Shown one piece after another: positions 47,601 to 59,457 of a DNA stretch of 64,000 nt. This DNA is from Bretschneidera sinensis (taxonomy: Eukaryota > Streptophyta > Magnoliopsida > Brassicales > Akaniaceae). The notes beneath the pieces are model-generated. The model did not search any database. It saw nothing but the letters and a program-made list of their open reading frames with translations, and was not told the origin of the DNA. The position numbers and the translations under genes are program-made. The stretch lies in contig CM043698.1 of assembly GCA_023935145.1 (NCBI GenBank), positions 64,626,001 through 64,690,000 of the forward strand. Reading direction: 5' to 3'. Position 1 is the stretch's first letter, and every line of letters starts with the position of its first letter.

Positions 47601-50600
47601 GAACTCAAAAATAGCTGGAGAACAGTAATGGCAGGAGTCAACTCTCGGCTTGTCACACCATTGAGCTCAGTGATTGCTCTGGCAGCTTCAAAAATCACCA
47701 TCTCTGCCTTATGACGAAGACAACCTTCGAGAAAGTCATATAAAGGGCGGTCCCCAGTTTGCGTGTTACTGGCTGTCTCACGAATAACCTAAACAGATAT
47801 ATACTTCAGAAAGATGATTGCAAAAGAATTCACTCCTGTAGCAAACATGCTGCAGAAGAAGGCATATACCTGACTGGCATAACGTATCAAGAGGCATTGA
47901 CCCAAAGGAGAGCGAATAACTCCCTTTGACAAACTCAAAACTAACTTGCTAACAGCCAGGCGATCATTTTGCCGTATCTGCAAGTTTGAACAACATATAT
48001 TTCCATTAAAATGTTAATTCAAATTTGTATACAATCTATAAACATCAATGATGAAAGCCGTAAATACCACCTCCATAGAGAGCCAAAAAACAGCCATGAA
48101 AAATACTTTCCAGGCTAAGAATAATTTTTATGTGGCATACTGGTCCCAGGAACCAGATCAAAGATTCATGAATATTATAGACAGCTGTCTAAGCAGATAG
48201 CTATATTGGTTCTAGTATTTAGGCCCTAATAATTAAACACTCAACATTCATAACATCTAGACTGTTCCCTACTGACCTAATAATGAACATCTTTTATAAT
48301 TGATGTTTGTGTGTGTGTGCAAGCATGTGTCTGTCTGCACAGACACATACATACACATACATAGACAGAGGGGGAGGGCCAAGAACCTATCTATGTCATA
48401 TATTCATTTATAAATGATTATATTCACCTTCACAAGAAACATGCATATTAAGAGTTGAAACAGCTAAAATTTCCAGTGAGAAGAGGCCCAATAATAATTG
48501 TACTCATCGAACAATGTGAGCAAACATGGCGAAATACTAAGCTGATCATACATAATGACAAATGAACCACCAAAACAATTGGTTAAAACATATAAACAAT
48601 TGTAATGTGAAAAACACGATCATCACTAGAGGTGAAAATAATTTTTTTGATAAGTAAACTAGGGGTGAAAATATTAGACATGACATGAAATAGATGGGTT
48701 CAAGTTCATTTTAATCGTGTTCGGATCGACACGTCCATGACACGAAATAATCATGTTGTGTCATGGGTTGACCCATCAACCCAAAAAAATGGCACACAGT
48801 GACACGATTGATTGTGTCAGGTTGACACATTTATGACCCGCACACATATATGACCTTTTTTACCTGTTAAATTAAATACCAATTCTAACCCTCTAATAGG
48901 ATATAAAGAGTTATAATTTTAAAGTCATATTAAGGAAACGCTAATGTTATAATTGTTTATATGTGTTCTAATGAAAAAATGGAAGGTTATGCAATTGTAC
49001 TTGTTTAAAATATGCAATTATTCGTGAAATATGTACTTGTGTTTATGAATTAGGTCTTCGTGTTTAATTGATTAATCATACAATTATGTCCGAAATATGT
49101 TAATTTTGAATTTTTTTTATTTAGAAAATAATAAAAAAGGGTTAGTTTTTGATATTTTTAGTCGTGTTAAATCGATCGTGTCATGTTGTATCAAATTCAA
49201 GATTTTAACATGATTAGTTAATCCTATCAACTCAAATAGTGTTATAGCCAACTTTTGACACGGCACGCTAACATGAATTGCCACCCCTTATTACCACTAT
49301 TTTGGCCAGTAATGTGACCAAGACCAAGCCTAGTCCGCATGTTTCCCATGCTCTATTCCACTCCCATCACACAAAAAAAGAAAAAAGGAAATCACAGCTC
49401 AACAAGTTCATTATGTTCAACAAACTTTCTTCAACAGCATCTTTCTACTTAAGAAACCATATTAGCAAAACATAGAGCCAGGAAATTGTACGTTGAATTG
49501 GAATAAAACCGTAAACAACAATCAAAGCAAGAGTCCAGCATACCTGGTAGTACAAAGCCAGAGCATGAAATTGTACAAGGGCTGCCCGTGATTGCACAGC
49601 TTCTGAAACCTCATTACTCCACCTTTTCACGATCTCTGGGTTTGTCTGTCAACAGATATCAACAAATATATAAGCAAAATATAGATAGAATATTTAAAAA
49701 AAAATAGCACTATAAGCAATCCTCCAGCACCTGGAGCAAGTGGATCCCACTGACTAAAGCTGCACTAGCAACCACTGGGTTTTTGTCAACAATGGCTTGT
49801 TTCAAGTACCGCTCAATCTGGGTGAGAAGGGTGCCATCCGTTATACGACAAAGCACACGGATGGCGTTTGCCCGATACATATCAGTCTTGCTATTCATGT
49901 CCTTCATAAGGGAGCTTGTCACGATGATAACCTTTCATGAAAAACAATATAACTCAATCAGCATTCATATTGAACCAAAGAAAAATTTGCATAACCGAAA
50001 AGAACAATTTCAAATCGGTCAAATAACCTCATCTGCGGATGGAGATAACTCCTTTATCATCAAATAGACCATTCTCCTCAAACCTATATCTCTCGATTGA
50101 AATAGCTTTGTGACAGCAAAGAAAACTTCCGTGGCTTCTACCTATGGATCAAATGAAAAAAGAAACAATTCAAAGAGGGATCATTTTCAACATATCAGGA
50201 CGTTTACACTTTGATCTACTCATACTAAGAATTGAAAAGACATGGATCTTATATTCCTATCTTCTTATGAAATTATTAAGAATTGAGATACTGTAGCAAA
50301 AGATTGACCTTAGTGAAAGTTTCTCCTTGGTTCAGTAGATAGAGAAGCTTTGTGATGACCTGCAAACGTGAAAACACAATTCCGATAAGTAAAGAGTTCA
50401 CATGAAAATGAAGAAAATCAAGATGTAAAGAGAGAACCAAGTTTCACAAAGCAATAACCTGAGAGCATCTTCTTGCATCAAGCTGAGGATCATTGAAAAC
50501 CCTAGCTTCTTGAAGAACTGCTCCCTTCTCAATCCCCATAAACGGAGAGAACTCCGCTGTTTAACATTAAACATTACACAATTAAAAACTAGAAATGTTC

Positions 50601-51118
50601 AAGAACTTAACAACTTTGATAAATAACATAACAAAAAAAACCAGCACTGCATTAATCAAGGGGCGATAAGATCCACCTTACCAAAAAAAAAATCCACATC
50701 AGATCAAGTAAAACTAACCATGTTTATGATTCATTAACAATCTACATTGCGATTTAGGCCTCAAAAGAGCATAAACTAAATCGAATAGTTCAATATAACA
50801 ACAACTGAGATCAGATCAACCTAAATTAAACCAAATCAACTAAAGCTTAAGAAAAATATCTTAGAAATGGATTTACTCATCACATTATACATCGATAAAT
50901 CAATCGAAATGACTGGAACAAAACAGATCTAGAAGCTAACGACTGATATATCACTAATAACCCCGGATTCCGATATTGAAAACGAATTCCGGGGCAGAAA
51001 ATGGAACTAACAATGAAACTAAACAAACGAAATTGCGAAGAAGAACATGAATTGGAGGAATTAGATAAATACCTTCATCGTCACGATCGTCGTCTTTCTT
51101 CACGAGAGGCTGTGCCAT
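41607..51118 (-). CDS. COPG: Coatomer subunit gamma (gamma-COP)
   Basis: Eighteen exons on the minus strand encode 887 aa: 51118-51073, 50556-50459, 50359-50309, 50141-50028, 49931-49731, 49645-49544, 47977-47870, 47788-47555, 44936-44686, 44537-44366, 44274-44119, 44028-43978, 43707-43567, 43496-43299, 43186-43055, 42971-42798, 42410-42171, 41801-41607. All junctions are GT-AG and in phase. The N-terminus [20 protein letters not shown] opens the adaptin-type HEAT-like trunk (to about residue 550). A linker with [17 protein letters not shown] follows, then the appendage (about 600-887). Gamma-COP is a core subunit of the COPI coat on Golgi membranes: it binds Arf1 and cargo tails for retrograde transport. 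Length matches the Arabidopsis protein (about 886 aa). Introns 6 and 8 are enlarged by transposons; the exons are intact. Confidence 0.97.
45997..47191. mobile_element. Pack-MULE (Mutator-like element with captured gene sequence) in gamma-COP intron 8
   Basis: The left terminus GGGAAAATTACATTTACCCA and the right terminus (reverse complement AGGAAAATTACATTTACCCA) are nearly identical. Similarity extends over roughly 100 bp on each side (shared CCTAGTTTCAAA-like and TACATATA blocks). A perfect 9-bp duplication, TTTATTTTT, flanks it (45988-45996 and 47192-47200). No transposase is present. The 1195-bp element carries a KH-domain exon fragment on its minus strand. It may also carry a second captured piece on the plus strand (about 46190-46530: CT-rich leader-like sequence then an open frame of unknown origin). 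Confidence 0.88.
46576..46752 (-). pseudogene. Captured KH-domain exon fragment inside the Pack-MULE
   Basis: The minus-strand reading is [20 protein letters not shown], then [10 protein letters not shown], then [20 protein letters not shown] and a stop. This is the core of a KH RNA-binding domain with the invariant GKGG loop, most like plant far-upstream-element-binding-type KH proteins. It begins directly after TGTTTCAG (acceptor at 46754-46753), suggesting that a genomic exon with its 3' splice site was captured. The fragment is 58 codons plus TAA and lies in sense with gamma-COP. I cannot name the donor gene. Confidence 0.8.
48640..49285. mobile_element. hAT-like non-autonomous repeat in gamma-COP intron 6
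   Basis: The ends CTAGGGGTGAAAAT and ATTGCCACCCCTT form a short imperfect inverted repeat of the AGGGGTGGCAAT type seen in hAT-related plant repeats. Between them lie repeated GTGTCATG- and GACACG-rich stretches near both ends. A clean 8-bp duplication was not found, so the family and limits are uncertain. Confidence 0.45.
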
Positions 51119-51196
51119 CGCTAAATGAGATGAAGTAATCTTGGAGATCTGTTCAGAGCTCTACACTCTCTATCTAATTATATATGTATGTGTGTG

Positions 51197-51204
51197 TATT
51201 TATA
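51197..51204 (-). promoter_or_regulatory. Candidate TATA box of gamma-COP
   Basis: TATAAATA on the minus strand lies about 80 bp upstream of the start codon at 51118. Initiation about 30 bp downstream would give a leader of roughly 50 nt. Confidence 0.5.
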
Positions 51205-52238
51205 GACGCACCAGTGAAATTTCACAGAGGAGGATCTGTTCTATCTTTCTCTTCTCCTCTTTCTTTTCTCTCTCTCGTGTGTTTTTAACGCACGAAGTTT
51301 GAAGAGGGCTTAGAAGATGAATTAGGAGACGAGCTGGGGATCTAGTACATTTGTAGAATACTAGTATTCTGTAGCCGACGACTCTCATCTAATGGTAGAG
51401 CGCCACGTCACTATCAGTGGTGTGAGAAAGATGAAAATGAAGCTCTCTTCTGCGCCTTTTTAAAAAACAGAACAAAGTTCCCTTCTGAGAACGTGATGAC
51501 TGAAATACCCCTACGTTTTCGCTCTTGAATATTTACCTCGGAAATTAAGAACTGACGTAGAAAAAGGCTTCATGAGAAAATATGTTCACTCGAAAACATC
51601 CTATAATTAACCTTACCTTTTTATTTAATGATAATCTTTAGGTTCTTCAGATAAAAGCATGGTGTTTGATCCCTTCTTTGTTAATTTATTAAAATAAAAT
51701 ATTTTATAATTAAAATTTGAAATAACATAAAAACATAAAGATGCAAATTCAACAGCTCGAGCTTAACTGACTTTGAAATCATTTATAAGCTTCATAAGTG
51801 AATCTTGAACAGAAATTTGGTTAGTAAATTTTTTCTAATCAGTCTTAAGTGTGGTGTGGCTTCAATGAGGCTCAAATATTTTATCCTTGTTAATTTTTAA
51901 ATCGGACGTACAATTCTATTTGGTTCAAATCTGGCTTGACTTGAATTAATATATTAACATAATTACATTAATATTTATCTTATTTTCTCTTCAATTTTTT
52001 ACATAGATTTTCAAGTCAAGAATAAATATTTATGAATGAATCATATTGTGTTCATCTTAGAAGCTTAAAAATACCAATACAATGTTGATTTAGTAGTTAG
52101 TTTTTTACTAAGCAGTACTTAAAATAGATTGAGAGATTTCCAATATGATTAAAAATATTTATTTGTAAATAAAATATTATTATAAATATTGATAGTTTAG
52201 ATAGATAGACATAAATTATGGTTTTAATTATTTTTCCT
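51205..52238. other. Intergenic stretch upstream of gamma-COP
   Basis: The first 200-300 bases are probably gamma-COP promoter, with CT/GA-rich patches near 51240-51290. The rest is AT-rich and shows no gene. Confidence 0.4.
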
Positions 52239-52645
52239 TGTTAGAAATAGATGGGGTCAGGCGCCCATGATGGGTAGCCCGCCCAAGTCATTTAAATTGA
52301 TGATTTTGGTGGGACTGGTTAAACTTCTCCCAACTTCTTTTTCTCCCACAAAATTTGATCATGAATAACTGCCCAAAAGTAAGTCTGATGGATGTGCAAA
52401 AAACAGAATGAAATGGTGGGTTACATGGTTGCAGAACTCGTTCTAGAAAAAGACATTCCAAGAGAGAGAAAACACCATTTTTTCTATAGAGAGTAACATT
52501 AGGCATTTGACTGGTGGAAATAAGTGTGTTTTCCGATTACGTGATTATTTGACATTGGTGAGGTTGAAACGTAAAGAACTGGTGAGGAGTCCAAATACAA
52601 GATGCTGGGTCGAATCAGTAAATACCCGTTAATCCACTATGTAAC
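52239..52645 (+). repeat. Probable 5' LTR of the decayed copia element
   Basis: TGTTAGA at the start, GTAAC at the end, and an adjacent tRNA-Met-type primer-binding site support the call. The partner LTR is not in the window. Confidence 0.55.
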
Positions 52646-52989
52646 TGGTATCAGAGTGATAAGGTTGCATTCCTGTGGATTATTTGAAATGTAATAGTGA
52701 AATTATACGTGTTATAATGCAAGAGAATACATGATAATCTAGAAAACCCAAAATTATCAAGTTTGAAACTTGAAAATGGCAACTTCTTAGTTTCTTGTAA
52801 ATAAACCATGAGATTTTATATGTAAGTAAACTTTATATAAAGGACGAAATCTGAAAATTCTCATGGCTTAACACTCTATGTGGAGAGAGAAAATAATCAA
52901 TCTCTTTTTAAAGGTTTAAATGGGTTAAAAATAGAATCTCGTCCATTTGTTATTAAAATGTCATGATTTTTTTTAGGATAATGTAGTGT

Positions 52990-52990
52990 G

Positions 52991-53015
<25 letters not shown>
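52990..53015. repeat. (TA)n microsatellite
   Basis: About 13 TA units in the leader of the decayed copia element. Confidence 0.9.
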
Positions 53016-53022
<7 letters not shown>

Positions 53023-56000
53023 GGAAAATATGGCATGCTAACTCAAAAAGACGAGAGAGAAAAATGAAACCCTAGCCTAGAAACTCGAAAGTTTGAAAAA
53101 TTTTCATGAGTTTATATGGTTAGAAATAGGATCTCATAAGCTTTCTACAATATATTGAATAAAAATTTTGGACTGTAGAAAGAGATAAAAGGCTAAAAAA
53201 AATTGGGCTATTTTCGACCAAAAACACAAGTCTGGAGGTTATCTTTAACCTCTAGACCAGTCCTTCCCTTCACGCACAGGGAGAGTGACTACACTCTCTG
53301 GCTTTTCTGATGACCAAAACCATAAAGGTAGGCCACCACCGTGACCCTCATCGCCAAATGAAGTGAGTGTCGCCAGCCCGTTCAAGTTTTGAAGCTGACA
53401 AGGTGGCTTATGGAGTGCATGCATTGCGGTAACGCGTAAATGGTTTTTTGTCTGGTCTAAATACTAACCACCATCCAAACCATCGCTAGAGCGTGGGTGG
53501 TGCATGATAGTGGTGGCCTTGGCAGCGCAAATTTTTTTATTTTGATCAAAAAATTATTTTTATTTTTTATAATATTTCCAAAAATTATTTTTTTGGATTA
53601 TTTAATCTTATTTTTTAATAAAAATAATTAATTTTTTTTAAAAAAAAATATGTTTTTGGAAAATTTCTAAAATTCAAATTTGTGCATTTTTTAGTGCGGT
53701 AAGCTTATTTTTTAGGTTGAAATTTTTTTAATGGGTCAGTATCTAGTGGATACTTACACATGTCAATCACTTTTGGATGTAGTGAACATGTCACTTCTAT
53801 CAGAGTTTCTTAATTATGAAAATGATCCAAAACATACATTGTTTAAGCACATAGATGTAGTGGCAAAGAAATGAGGTAAAGTTATAGTTGTTGATCTTAC
53901 TGTTCATAAATGTCTTAAGGCTCAAGTCCCTTCTGGATGATGACTGAGAAATTATGAAGACTACTCTAAGGGATGATCGAACTGTCAGAAATAGTTTCAT
54001 GAAGGTCACCAATGAGTTGGAATTGGTAGAAAAGCATCGTCTTCATTCAAGAATGAGGCGTACTATTGCATTATCACATTTTCCAAATCTCTGCAGTGCA
54101 AGACATTTGGGTTTTGTAGGAAACAGGGATCCTAGGATGATTAAGATAGGAAAACGAGTAATAGATGAGGAAATAGGCTTCTTTGGCCATACAAATTACT
54201 TGGAAAATTTAAAAAAATGATCAACATTTGACCAACAAACCACCTGTCACAATCTTTCCTAATGAGAAAAAGAAAGAAAAAGTGTAGACCATGCTAGAAG
54301 CTTGTGTCTTTTTTACTGTGATATGTAAATATTTGTATGAATGAATCTAAGTTAATGAAGTGGAACTTAGGTTTTTCCTCTGTAATTTTTTATTTTTATT
54401 TTTTGCATAATGAATGAAATGAAATGAAATGCTTTCATTCTATAATGCTTTATTATTTTATGTTCATGATCTTGCAATATGCTTGCCATATAATGTATTT
54501 AATATACATAAACTTAGTGGGAGTTCGAAGTTGGTAGAGTTGAGATGAATTATTATCCAGTACTTAAATTTTTCATAAATTCGATTATATTATGATAATT
54601 AAACTTTTGTACATGGGAAATGATTGAGAGCATAAAGGACTTTCAATTTTGTGTCTTTAAGTAAAATTATTATCGAATTAGTTCGTATTAGCTGCAAAAT
54701 AAATGTATGTGAATAAGGTTACGAATGTGTTAGTATTTGATTAGTGATATGTCTCCATATAGTTATTTAGACCATGACTTCAAACCCTAAGTAGGTTAAG
54801 GTTGAGTTTAACGATGATAAAAAACTGAATGGTGAAAACTTTGAAGTTTGGCACCGAAATGTTCAGTGCATTCTTGAAGTACTAGCTGTTAAGGAAGTCA
54901 TCTACCACACCATGAGTGAACCTGAGTGAGGAACTTCTACTCAAAGTGAAAGAGATCATGAGACTTATGAATCTTGGAAGAGGAATAACAACATTGCTCA
55001 CATGGTGATGCTGAGTAATATGTAAGATGATCTTGCAAATGAGTATGTGAAGTATGACACGGCTTAGAAAATCTTGGTTGCTTTGAAAAAGAAATATGGG
55101 GTTTCTCTGTCAAGTTGAGGTGTCTTATTGGCAAGTTTTGCACATATGAAATGTGTCCTAGATCATTCAATGAGGCAACATTTTGTTAAGATGTCAAACA
55201 TGATAGCGGTGATTAAGGCATATGGTTGTCCTTTGACTGATGGATAAATGATTTATGTAGTAATTCAGTCTCTACCTAAGGATTGGGAACACATGAAAAA
55301 TGAGATGATGTGTAATGAGAAACTTAAAAGTTTTGAGGTCATATAGAACTTGAAGATGAACATTTTGAGTCTGCTAGACATTCACGTTAAGCTTGTGTTG
55401 ATGAATCCAGCTTGCATAAGGCTCTGGGCCTGATGCAAGAGAAAGGTAAAGAGATTGTTCTGGCACCCCAAGAAGACCAAGAAGCACAAAAGGGGCAAGT
55501 GCAGTGGTAAGAGGGACAAATGACCTGCTACAATTGTGGTGGGTTGGGTCACTTCACTCATGATTGCATTGGGTCGAAGAATGTATTACCTTACTTTATT
55601 TCTTTGGTTAATGCTTATGTTTTTAGCTATGTGTTGCTTATTGAATCTTATCCTTTATGGATTGTAGACTCAGTAGCGGCATGTTGTATAACTAAATAAC
55701 AAAGAGCATTGTGGGGTACTGTCAAATATGACAAAGTGCATGATGAATATATGTGAGAAGTGACTTAAGAGTTGAAGTTAAGGGTTTTGACACCTATCAG
55801 CTAAAGTAGAGTGATGGTCAAACCTGAGTCCCACTAATGTCCTTTATGTACTTTAATTTGATAGAGTTGGTCTTTGTATTTAGTCTTTCTAGATCTAGTT
55901 TTAATGTTATTTATTTTGGTGTTAGGTTGATGTATTGTTGAAAACAGGCTTCTGTTAGTGTTTATGTATTAAATGGTTCCAAAACAGTTTGGATTAATTT

Positions 56001-57841
56001 GTGTTTTATAATATAATCATAATTATATTTGTTCTTATTTAATTACATCTCATTTTTGTGTGGATTGTTAATGCGGAATTGTTTGGCAAATTAGACTAGA
56101 TCACATTGGGCTTAAATATAATGCAATGGATTGACTAGTGACAACATGTTAGGCTCACTCACTAGTTTTATAATTGCCTACATGTGAACGTTGTCTGCTG
56201 ATAGAACAACTAAGAACCATTTGATACAGAAACTAGAGCTAAGATTTCATTGTTAGTAATTCATTTAGACTTTTGTTGTCCATAAGAATTGTTTTAGGAA
56301 TTTTTTTGAAAGGGTTTTAGAAAACAATTGTTCGTTCCTTAAAATTTTTGCAACAAAACATTGTTACAGAGAGATGGGATATGACACTGTTATAAATAGT
56401 TAAGTTATTGGCGCAATCTATCTCTATTGAGATGCCTTGTTAATGGCTGCCTGTATACTTAACCACACATTTTTTTTATCAATTACTTCTATTTAATTGA
56501 CTATGAACGAGTTTGATATATGATCTAAGTCGATTGATGACCTTGGGGGTTAACTGCTTATATTCATGGCCATTCTCATAAGTTTGGGTCAAAATGTAGA
56601 GGTGTTTTTTTAGTGGATATTGAAAACATTCCAAAGGAATGTGTTTATTGATAAATAAGCAAATAGAAGTTTGATTGAAGTTGATAGAAGTAATGTCCTA
56701 AAATCAATTTTTCCTTGGATAAGGTTAGATCTATAAGTTACTTTTAGCTCTATAAGATGAAAGATCTTAATCATGTTAGCATGTCTAATAAATAAGATAA
56801 AGTTAACAAGGTTATTCTTAAACCTTATCAACCTAGTGGGTGCGATACATTGATTGTTGGTTCTGTTTGAGGCTTACCTCTAGAATCATGGTTGCGTGGA
56901 AACAATTGAAAAGTGGTCATTTGTCATTGATATGAGCTTAAAAGACAAGTTTTTATGTCATCCCTAAAAAATAAAATGGATTAAAAAAATGGAGAAAATA
57001 TTGAAGTTTAGAGAAAACTAACCCTGTCTGGGACTTAGTCAAACTCTTCGCCATTGCAGAGTAAATGAGGACAAATGAGTTCTCAAGATCACCCGAACAA
57101 TGATAGGCGAATGAGTTTATTGAGAGGTAGAGGGCATTTTAGTGGTGAAAGATTATATCATACCAGAGAGTGTAGCTTGTGAAGTTACCTCTATTCGCTG
57201 CATTTTAACTATCATCACAAGTTAGATGGACATTAAACTTACATTTCTCAATGGAGAACTAGATGACTAAATCTACATGAAACTACCCATAGTTTTTGTG
57301 TTAGAAGGCCAATGATGCAAAGTATGTTAGCTCCAATGTTTTGTATATGGCCTGAAGTATTCATCCAAATAATATATTTGAGATTTCATCGAGCTATGAA
57401 AACTTATGAGTTTGTATGATCGATGAGGATCATTGTATGTATGTAAAAGGTCTAAGGATAAATTTTGAAAATTTATCGCTCTGTGTTGATGATTTATTAA
57501 CTAAAAAGATAAGGAGGTTGTCATCATTTAAGAATGGTTGTTCTTTCATTTTTTTTTTCTTTCTAAAATGAAGGACTTGAGACAAGCTACTTATACAATT
57601 GATATAAAGATCTATAAAGATCATACAGGGAATCTTTTAGCTTTATCACAAAAGCTTTACACTAAGAAGATTCTTAAAGAGTTCAATTTAGATAATAACA
57701 TTCCCGTAGACTCCCCTCTATCAAAAGACGACGATCTAAATCTTGAATTATATCTGAAACTCCATAAAAGAATAAAGAAATTGAAACAACTTCTTACTTT
57801 AGTGCTAGTGGAAGTTTATTGCATGCTAGAGGTATACTATG

Positions 57842-59234
57842 TGATGAGTGCCAAATATTGCATATTTTGGCCCTTTAATTTACATTTGTTAGCTTAGGAA
57901 TTTGTTGCTTTGAGTTATTTTCGTTGTTTTACAGGTTTACAAGCTTGCAAAGAAGTTTCACTAAATTGCCAGAATTGCTCGTGCAGATCAGCCATTTTTG
58001 AGGATTAAACTGTATTGATTTAGGAAGAAACAGAAGATGAGCCATATATTCTTGGAAAGATCCGGATGTCTATTTTCTGGGGAATTTTACGGATCAATAA
58101 AATGATTTTTCTAGAGAAAGTTATGGCAATTTTAGTAGACAAAGGTCAGGCTGTGCATGATTTCAGCGTGACAAATCAGTCATTTTTTAGGATTTAACTG
58201 TATTGATTCAGGAATAACCACGAGATGAGCTATATATTCTTGGAAATATCCCGATGTCTATTTTCTGGAGAATTTTACGGATCAATAAAATGATTTTTCT
58301 AGAGAAAGTTATGGCAGTTTTAGTAGACAAAGGTCAAAGAGCAAAAACTGGAATCTGCAGTATCCCACATCGGATTGGAAGCATATTGCACTTGTGATAT
58401 TTCCCTATATAAGCCATTCTTCACTTCATCTTTAATGTACAATTCCTGAGCCACTTTGGTGTTTACCGGTGGACGTCCACTAGCATTCTGGTGGATCTCG
58501 AAGGCTTTGTCACCACGAGGGGAAGCGCCGCCCGTCAGCGAGTGGAATTTCTCCCATGTAAAGTTATTTATTTATTTCTTTACATTTAGTTGTTTTAGTT
58601 TAAATGTTTAGCACTTTTATTATGAATTTTAGTTTCATAGTTATGAGTGGCTAGACTCTTCAGCTAAGGTTGAAGATGAAGCCCCACCGTTGTTTGGCGT
58701 AGTAGTTCAGATTTGCTTGTACAAATCTGAAAATTTTTAGTATAAATGTTCTGTCAATTATTTGAGTTAATCTTATAATTGATTGAGTTTAAATTGTCTG
58801 TTGGATATTCCTTGTGTTTCATCTGATGGATACATTGAATGTTTTTCGATTAAATTGGATTTCCTTTGTGATTTGTTGAGAGTGGATACATTGGATGCTT
58901 TTGGTTTAGTTGGGATATTCTTTGTTTTTTGTCTTATAGTTGGATTCATGGAATGTTTTGATAGGCTATATTTTTATAACATATATGCTTAACTTCGGTG
59001 GGGTGGATTTGGAAACCTTAGTGTTTTAATTATTAGTTTTTAAAAATCAATTTAGTTTAATTTTAATTTCTTTTGCAAATTATCATCTGAAATTCGGAAC
59101 TAGGTTAAGATAGAGTTAGTTTAGATTGAAAATATACTTTCACAATGCAATTCCCTGTGGATTTGATCTCGCACTTGCACAACGCTATACTGCAAACAAC
59201 TCGTGCGCTTGCGAGTAATTTAAAACTCACAACA
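57842..59234 (+). repeat. 5' LTR of the Athila/Tat-type element
   Basis: It starts TGATGAGTGCC directly after copia RT sequence and ends AACA just before the primer-binding site. It contains an internal duplication of about 160 bp. A CCTATATAAGCC box near 58404 is a likely promoter element. Confidence 0.82.
57987..58337. repeat. Tandem duplication inside the LTR, period 187 bp
   Basis: The block ATCAGCCATTTTTGAGGATT... (57987-58149) recurs from 58174 with a few substitutions. Both copies include ACGGATCAATAAAATGATTT. A non-duplicated spacer of about 25 bp separates them. Confidence 0.9.
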
Positions 59235-59240
59235 AGTTTT

Positions 59241-59258
59241 TGGCGCCGTTGCCGGGGA
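59241..59258 (+). promoter_or_regulatory. Primer-binding site of the Athila/Tat-type element
   Basis: TGGCGCCGTTGCCGGGGA is the tRNA-complementary priming site, of tRNA-Asp type from memory of the Athila group. It lies six bases after the LTR end. Confidence 0.8.
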
Positions 59259-59457
59259 ATTGTTTGGTTTGTGAAAATTTTTGGTCTGAATTGATTTTAT
59301 TTTTCTACTAGTTAGTTATCCAAAAAAAAAAAGTATTATTTTAAAATTTTTTGTTGGCTCATTTTGTGAGTAGTGTATTTGCTGTTTGTGCAGTTATTTT
59401 ATTTTATTCTGCAAGTTTCTCCTGGTTAGTTTACTTTAGTGCTTTTTCTGTTGGTGT

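Larger units (their letters stand above)
52239..57841 (+). mobile_element. Decayed Ty1-copia element, right part cut off by a nested insertion
   Basis: A probable 5' LTR starts TGTTAGAAATAG at 52239 and ends just before the primer-binding site TGGTATCAGAG (52646-52656). After a long leader, gag reads in pieces from about 54780 (VKVEFNDDKKLNGENFEVWH). A zinc knuckle YNCGGLGHFTHDC lies at about 55530-55570, and protease WIVDSVAACC at about 55660. Reverse transcriptase fragments follow (WDLVKLFAIAE near 57010; LALSQKLYTKKILKEFNL at about 57632-57690). Stops and frameshifts are everywhere. The RT text continues up to 57841 (YFSASGSLLHARGIL) and is then replaced by another LTR. The 53100-54770 leader shows no domain I recognise. 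Confidence 0.78.

Noticed and set aside
53954..54220. Open frame of 88 codons in the copia leader
   Set aside because: No domain recognised, and it lies within a degenerate element between primer-binding site and gag. It is probably chance or leader sequence.
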